64,000 nt of DNA from Haloterrigena turkmenica DSM 5511. GTDB lineage: Archaea; Halobacteriota; Halobacteria; Halobacteriales; Natrialbaceae. A model generated the notes under the pieces. That model saw only the letters and a program-made list of their open reading frames with translations, ran no database searches and had not been told where the DNA came from. The DNA lies in assembly GCF_000025325.1 (NCBI RefSeq), contig NC_013747.1, positions 1 to 64,000 of the forward strand, in the 5' to 3' direction. The position numbers and the translations under genes were made by a program. Shown here in pieces: positions 62,048 through 64,000 of this stretch. Each line of letters opens with the position of its first letter. Position 1 is the first letter of the stretch.

Positions 62048-63025
62048 ATGGATACAGCAGCGATTCGCGACAAAACGGTGCTCGTCACCGGCGGCGGCGG
62101 GTTTATCGGAAGTCACCTCGTCGAGGCGCTGGCGCCGCACAACGAGGTCCGGGTCCTCGATAACTTCTCCTCGGGCGACCGGCGCCACCTCCCCGACAGC
62201 GTGACGGTCGTCGAGGGCGATATCGGCGATCCGATCGCCCTCCAGCGGGCGGCCCGCGGCGTCGACGTCATCTTTCACCACGCGGCGCTCGTCAGCGTCT
62301 CCCGCAGCGTCGACGCTCCGCGGCGGAGCAACGAGACGAATCTCGACGCGAGCCTGCTGGTCTTAGAGCAGGCCCGCCAGGAGGACGCCCGCGTCGTCGT
62401 CGCCTCGAGCGCCGCGGTGTACGGCCACCCCGACGAACTCCCCGTCTCGGAAACCGCGTCGACCGAACCGACCTCGCCCTACGGCATCCAGAAACTCGCT
62501 GTCGACCAGTACGCTCGCCGCTACGCGGATCTCTACGATCTGGAGACGGTCGCGCTGCGGTACTTCAACGCCTACGGACCGCGCCAGCAGGGTCCCTACA
62601 GCGGCGTCATCTCGACGTTCCTCGAGCAGGCGCGCGCGGGCGAACCGATTACGATCGAGGGCGACGGCGAACAGACTCGGGACTTCGTTCACGTCAGCGA
62701 TATCGTCCGGGCGAATCTCCAGGCGGCGACGACCGATGCGGTCGGCGAGGCCTACAACATCGGCACGGGAAGCCGGACGTCGATCGAGGAGTTGGCGGAG
62801 ACTATCACGGACGCGACCGGCTCCGACTCGCCGATCGTCCACCGCGATTCCCGCCCCGGCGACATCAGACACAGCGGCGCGGACATCTCCAAAGCCAGGC
62901 GAACGCTCGGGTTCGAGCCGCGCGTGAGCCTCGAGAGCGGGATCCAATCGCTCGTTGACGGGACGCGGCTGCTGCCGGCGGACACCGACGTCGAATCGAG
63001 TCGAGAAGAACGAACCATCAGCTGA
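62048..63025 (+). CDS. NAD-dependent sugar-nucleotide epimerase/dehydratase (GalE-like)
   Basis: 325 residues, extended SDR. NAD motif VTGGGGFIGSHL (14-25), DNFSSGDRRHL, catalytic ASSAAVYG and SPYGIQK (Ser, Tyr, Lys), ALRYFNAYGPRQ, DFVHVSDIVRAN and a C-terminal sugar-binding part. It is closest to UDP-glucose 4-epimerases; the substrate is inferred. A TATA-like GATACTAAAC is about 33 bases before the ATG. It stands alone, divergent from the amidohydrolase. Confidence 0.9.
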   Translation: MDTAAIRDKTVLVTGGGGFIGSHLVEALAPHNEVRVLDNFSSGDRRHLPDSVTVVEGDIGDPIALQRAARGVDVIFHHAALVSVSRSVDAPRRSNETNLDASLLVLEQARQEDARVVVASSAAVYGHPDELPVSETASTEPTSPYGIQKLAVDQYARRYADLYDLETVALRYFNAYGPRQQGPYSGVISTFLEQARAGEPITIEGDGEQTRDFVHVSDIVRANLQAATTDAVGEAYNIGTGSRTSIEELAETITDATGSDSPIVHRDSRPGDIRHSGADISKARRTLGFEPRVSLESGIQSLVDGTRLLPADTDVESSREERTIS

Positions 63026-63197
63026 AGGCGGCGTGCGGGCTCGCAAACGCTATCAGAAGATTGTTTGGTACCAATTACCAAGGAGTCGTCACCTGTCTCG
63101 AGAGACGATCGAAAACAGAGTTAGTAGCGGATAGAACGGCGTTTCCGTGAGTGTAGGTGAAAGATAACTAACGGAATACGCCGCCTCACGAACGGGT

Positions 63198-63605
63198 ATG
63201 ATCGAGAGTCTCGCCGGCGTCGCCACGGTTCCCGGCCAGAGCGGCGCAACGCCCGTACAGAGTCTCGTCGTCTTCGCCGTCAGCCTGCTGATCGGCGCGA
63301 TCGGCATCTACGTCGGCGCGAAGGTGATCGTCGACGCCGAGGACTACACGTACGCGCTCGTCACGGCGTTGATCGGGGCGGTCGTCTGGGGCGTCGTCGG
63401 GTTCTTCCTCGGTTGGATTCCGCTGCTCGGCCCGCTCCTGGTCTTCGTCGCCTACCTCGCGGTGATCAACGCCCGGTATCCGGGCGGCTGGATCGACGCC
63501 GCCGCGATTACGATCGTCGCCTGGCTGTCGGTCCTGGTCGTCCTCTACGTCCTCGCGCTCATCGGCGTTACCGGGTTCGAGGCCGCCGGCGTGCCGGGCT
63601 TCTAG
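63198..63605 (+). CDS. four-segment membrane protein, unknown
   Basis: 135 residues, with four hydrophobic stretches (about 20-45, 50-72, 74-92 and 100-125) and short charged loops (KVIVDAEDYTYA; VINARYPGGWIDA). Typical of a small haloarchaeal membrane family without an assigned function. A TATA-like GATAACTAAC lies about 28 bases before the ATG. Confidence 0.75.
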   Translation: MIESLAGVATVPGQSGATPVQSLVVFAVSLLIGAIGIYVGAKVIVDAEDYTYALVTALIGAVVWGVVGFFLGWIPLLGPLLVFVAYLAVINARYPGGWIDAAAITIVAWLSVLVVLYVLALIGVTGFEAAGVPGF

Positions 63606-63655
63606 AGCGGACGAGAGCCGCCCGCGCCAGCGTCGTCGCTTGACTGTCCGCTCTC
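63605..63655 (+). terminator. 9-bp inverted repeat after the membrane-protein gene
   Basis: AGAGCGGAC (63605-63613) and GTCCGCTCT (63647-63655) match perfectly with a 33-base G+C-rich loop, starting at the stop codon. Such a long loop is unusual for a terminator; it may instead fold as an mRNA-end structure. Confidence 0.3.
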
Positions 63656-64000
63656 GCGATAAGTGTCCGCCGCCGTTCCGCGCAACCTCGGTCGAGCCCT
63701 CGCGCGAATCACCTCGAGCGCGACTGAATTCCACCGTAGCACTCTCGCGGCACGATACTACTCGTGGCACAGTGGTCCCATAGCTGCATGTTCCGGTCTC
63801 CGTCGCGACTCGCTCGAACTGTCAGGAGACGGGACTGTCTCGAGCACTGCTCGAAAGGAGTGTTCGGACGACCCGCGACGAGTCGTCTCGTCGCACCCTG
63901 TTCGATCGACTCGAGTGAGAGAAACGGCACACGCAGGATCGGTGCGGAGGCGGCCCGAGACTCCGATCGATCGGCGTTCAACTGATTCCGATTCTCGAGA
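63656..64000. other. window end, no gene seen
   Basis: 345 bases to the edge. Two short opposing frames have no recognisable features, and no promoter or repeat is clear. Confidence 0.4.

Noticed and set aside
1-64000. tRNA or rRNA genes
   Set aside because: No cloverleaf with a T-loop GTTCRANNC motif in proper context and no rRNA-like stretch was found by eye; a tool search could still find one.

Overview
The window is chromosome-like DNA from a halophilic archaeon (class Halobacteria). The signs are a high G+C content, a strongly acidic predicted proteome, frequent CTCGAG-type sequence, many genes whose TATA-like box lies about 25-33 bases before the start codon (leaderless transcripts), archaeal-type shikimate kinase, CDC48, HerA-like and XPB-like ATPases, Tat-dependent lipoproteins, and several small protein families known mainly from haloarchaea. 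The family Natrialbaceae is a reasonable guess from composition, but it is only inference. I see no rRNA, tRNA, CRISPR array or intact insertion sequence.

Layout. 0.2-5.3 kb: a small acidic protein, GlmS, a GlmU-like enzyme (UDP-amino-sugar supply) and a zinc-ribbon protein. 5.8-10.1 kb: a winged-helix regulator, then surface-sugar type genes (FemAB-like transferase, alkaline-phosphatase-fold enzyme, DegT-like aminotransferase). 10.1-16.2 kb: a DNA-maintenance block with a HerA-like ATPase, a 0.9-kb non-coding array of heptads spaced 9 bp apart, a ParA ATPase, an acidic probable DNA-binding partner and an XPB-like helicase. 16.3-21.2 kb: an archaeal type IV pilus or secretion locus. 21.2-25.7 kb: CDC48, a Bat-type regulator, an R2-like oxidase and a SHOCT membrane protein. 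25.8-29.1 kb: accessory, with an acidic protein behind an operator-like repeat cluster and a secreted lysine-repeat protein that is chemically opposite to the rest of the proteome. 29.2-30.5 kb: shikimate kinase and chorismate mutase, translationally coupled. 30.6-32.8 kb: a lower-G+C methyltransferase and hydrolase. 33-40.8 kb: a glutamate-type symporter, sugar-nucleotide genes (including a CBS-epimerase fusion), a stress protein, a regulator with its membrane partner, a hydrolase and small proteins. 41-46 kb: two tyrosine-recombinase genes flanking a DUF4097 lipoprotein and a secreted glycerophosphodiesterase. 46.1-54.7 kb: a nine-gene Mrp/Mnh cation-proton antiporter operon with overlapping genes. 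54.9-56.3 kb: a CbtB-CbtA cobalt transporter and a ferredoxin-like protein. 56.5-63.6 kb: a stress protein, a zinc ribbon, a thiolase with Ser in place of both catalytic Cys, dihydroorotate dehydrogenase, a dihydroorotase-like enzyme, an epimerase and a membrane protein.

The most interesting region is 12.0-14.2 kb. About 39 degenerate heptads of type NNACNGT sit in blocks with exact 9-bp spacing, directly in front of parA and a small acidic protein with a possible ribbon-helix-helix end. This has the architecture of a DNA-partition (centromere) system, here in a chromosomal setting. The second is the secreted Lys-rich repeat protein at 27.6 kb, with its own repeated operator-like sequence upstream.
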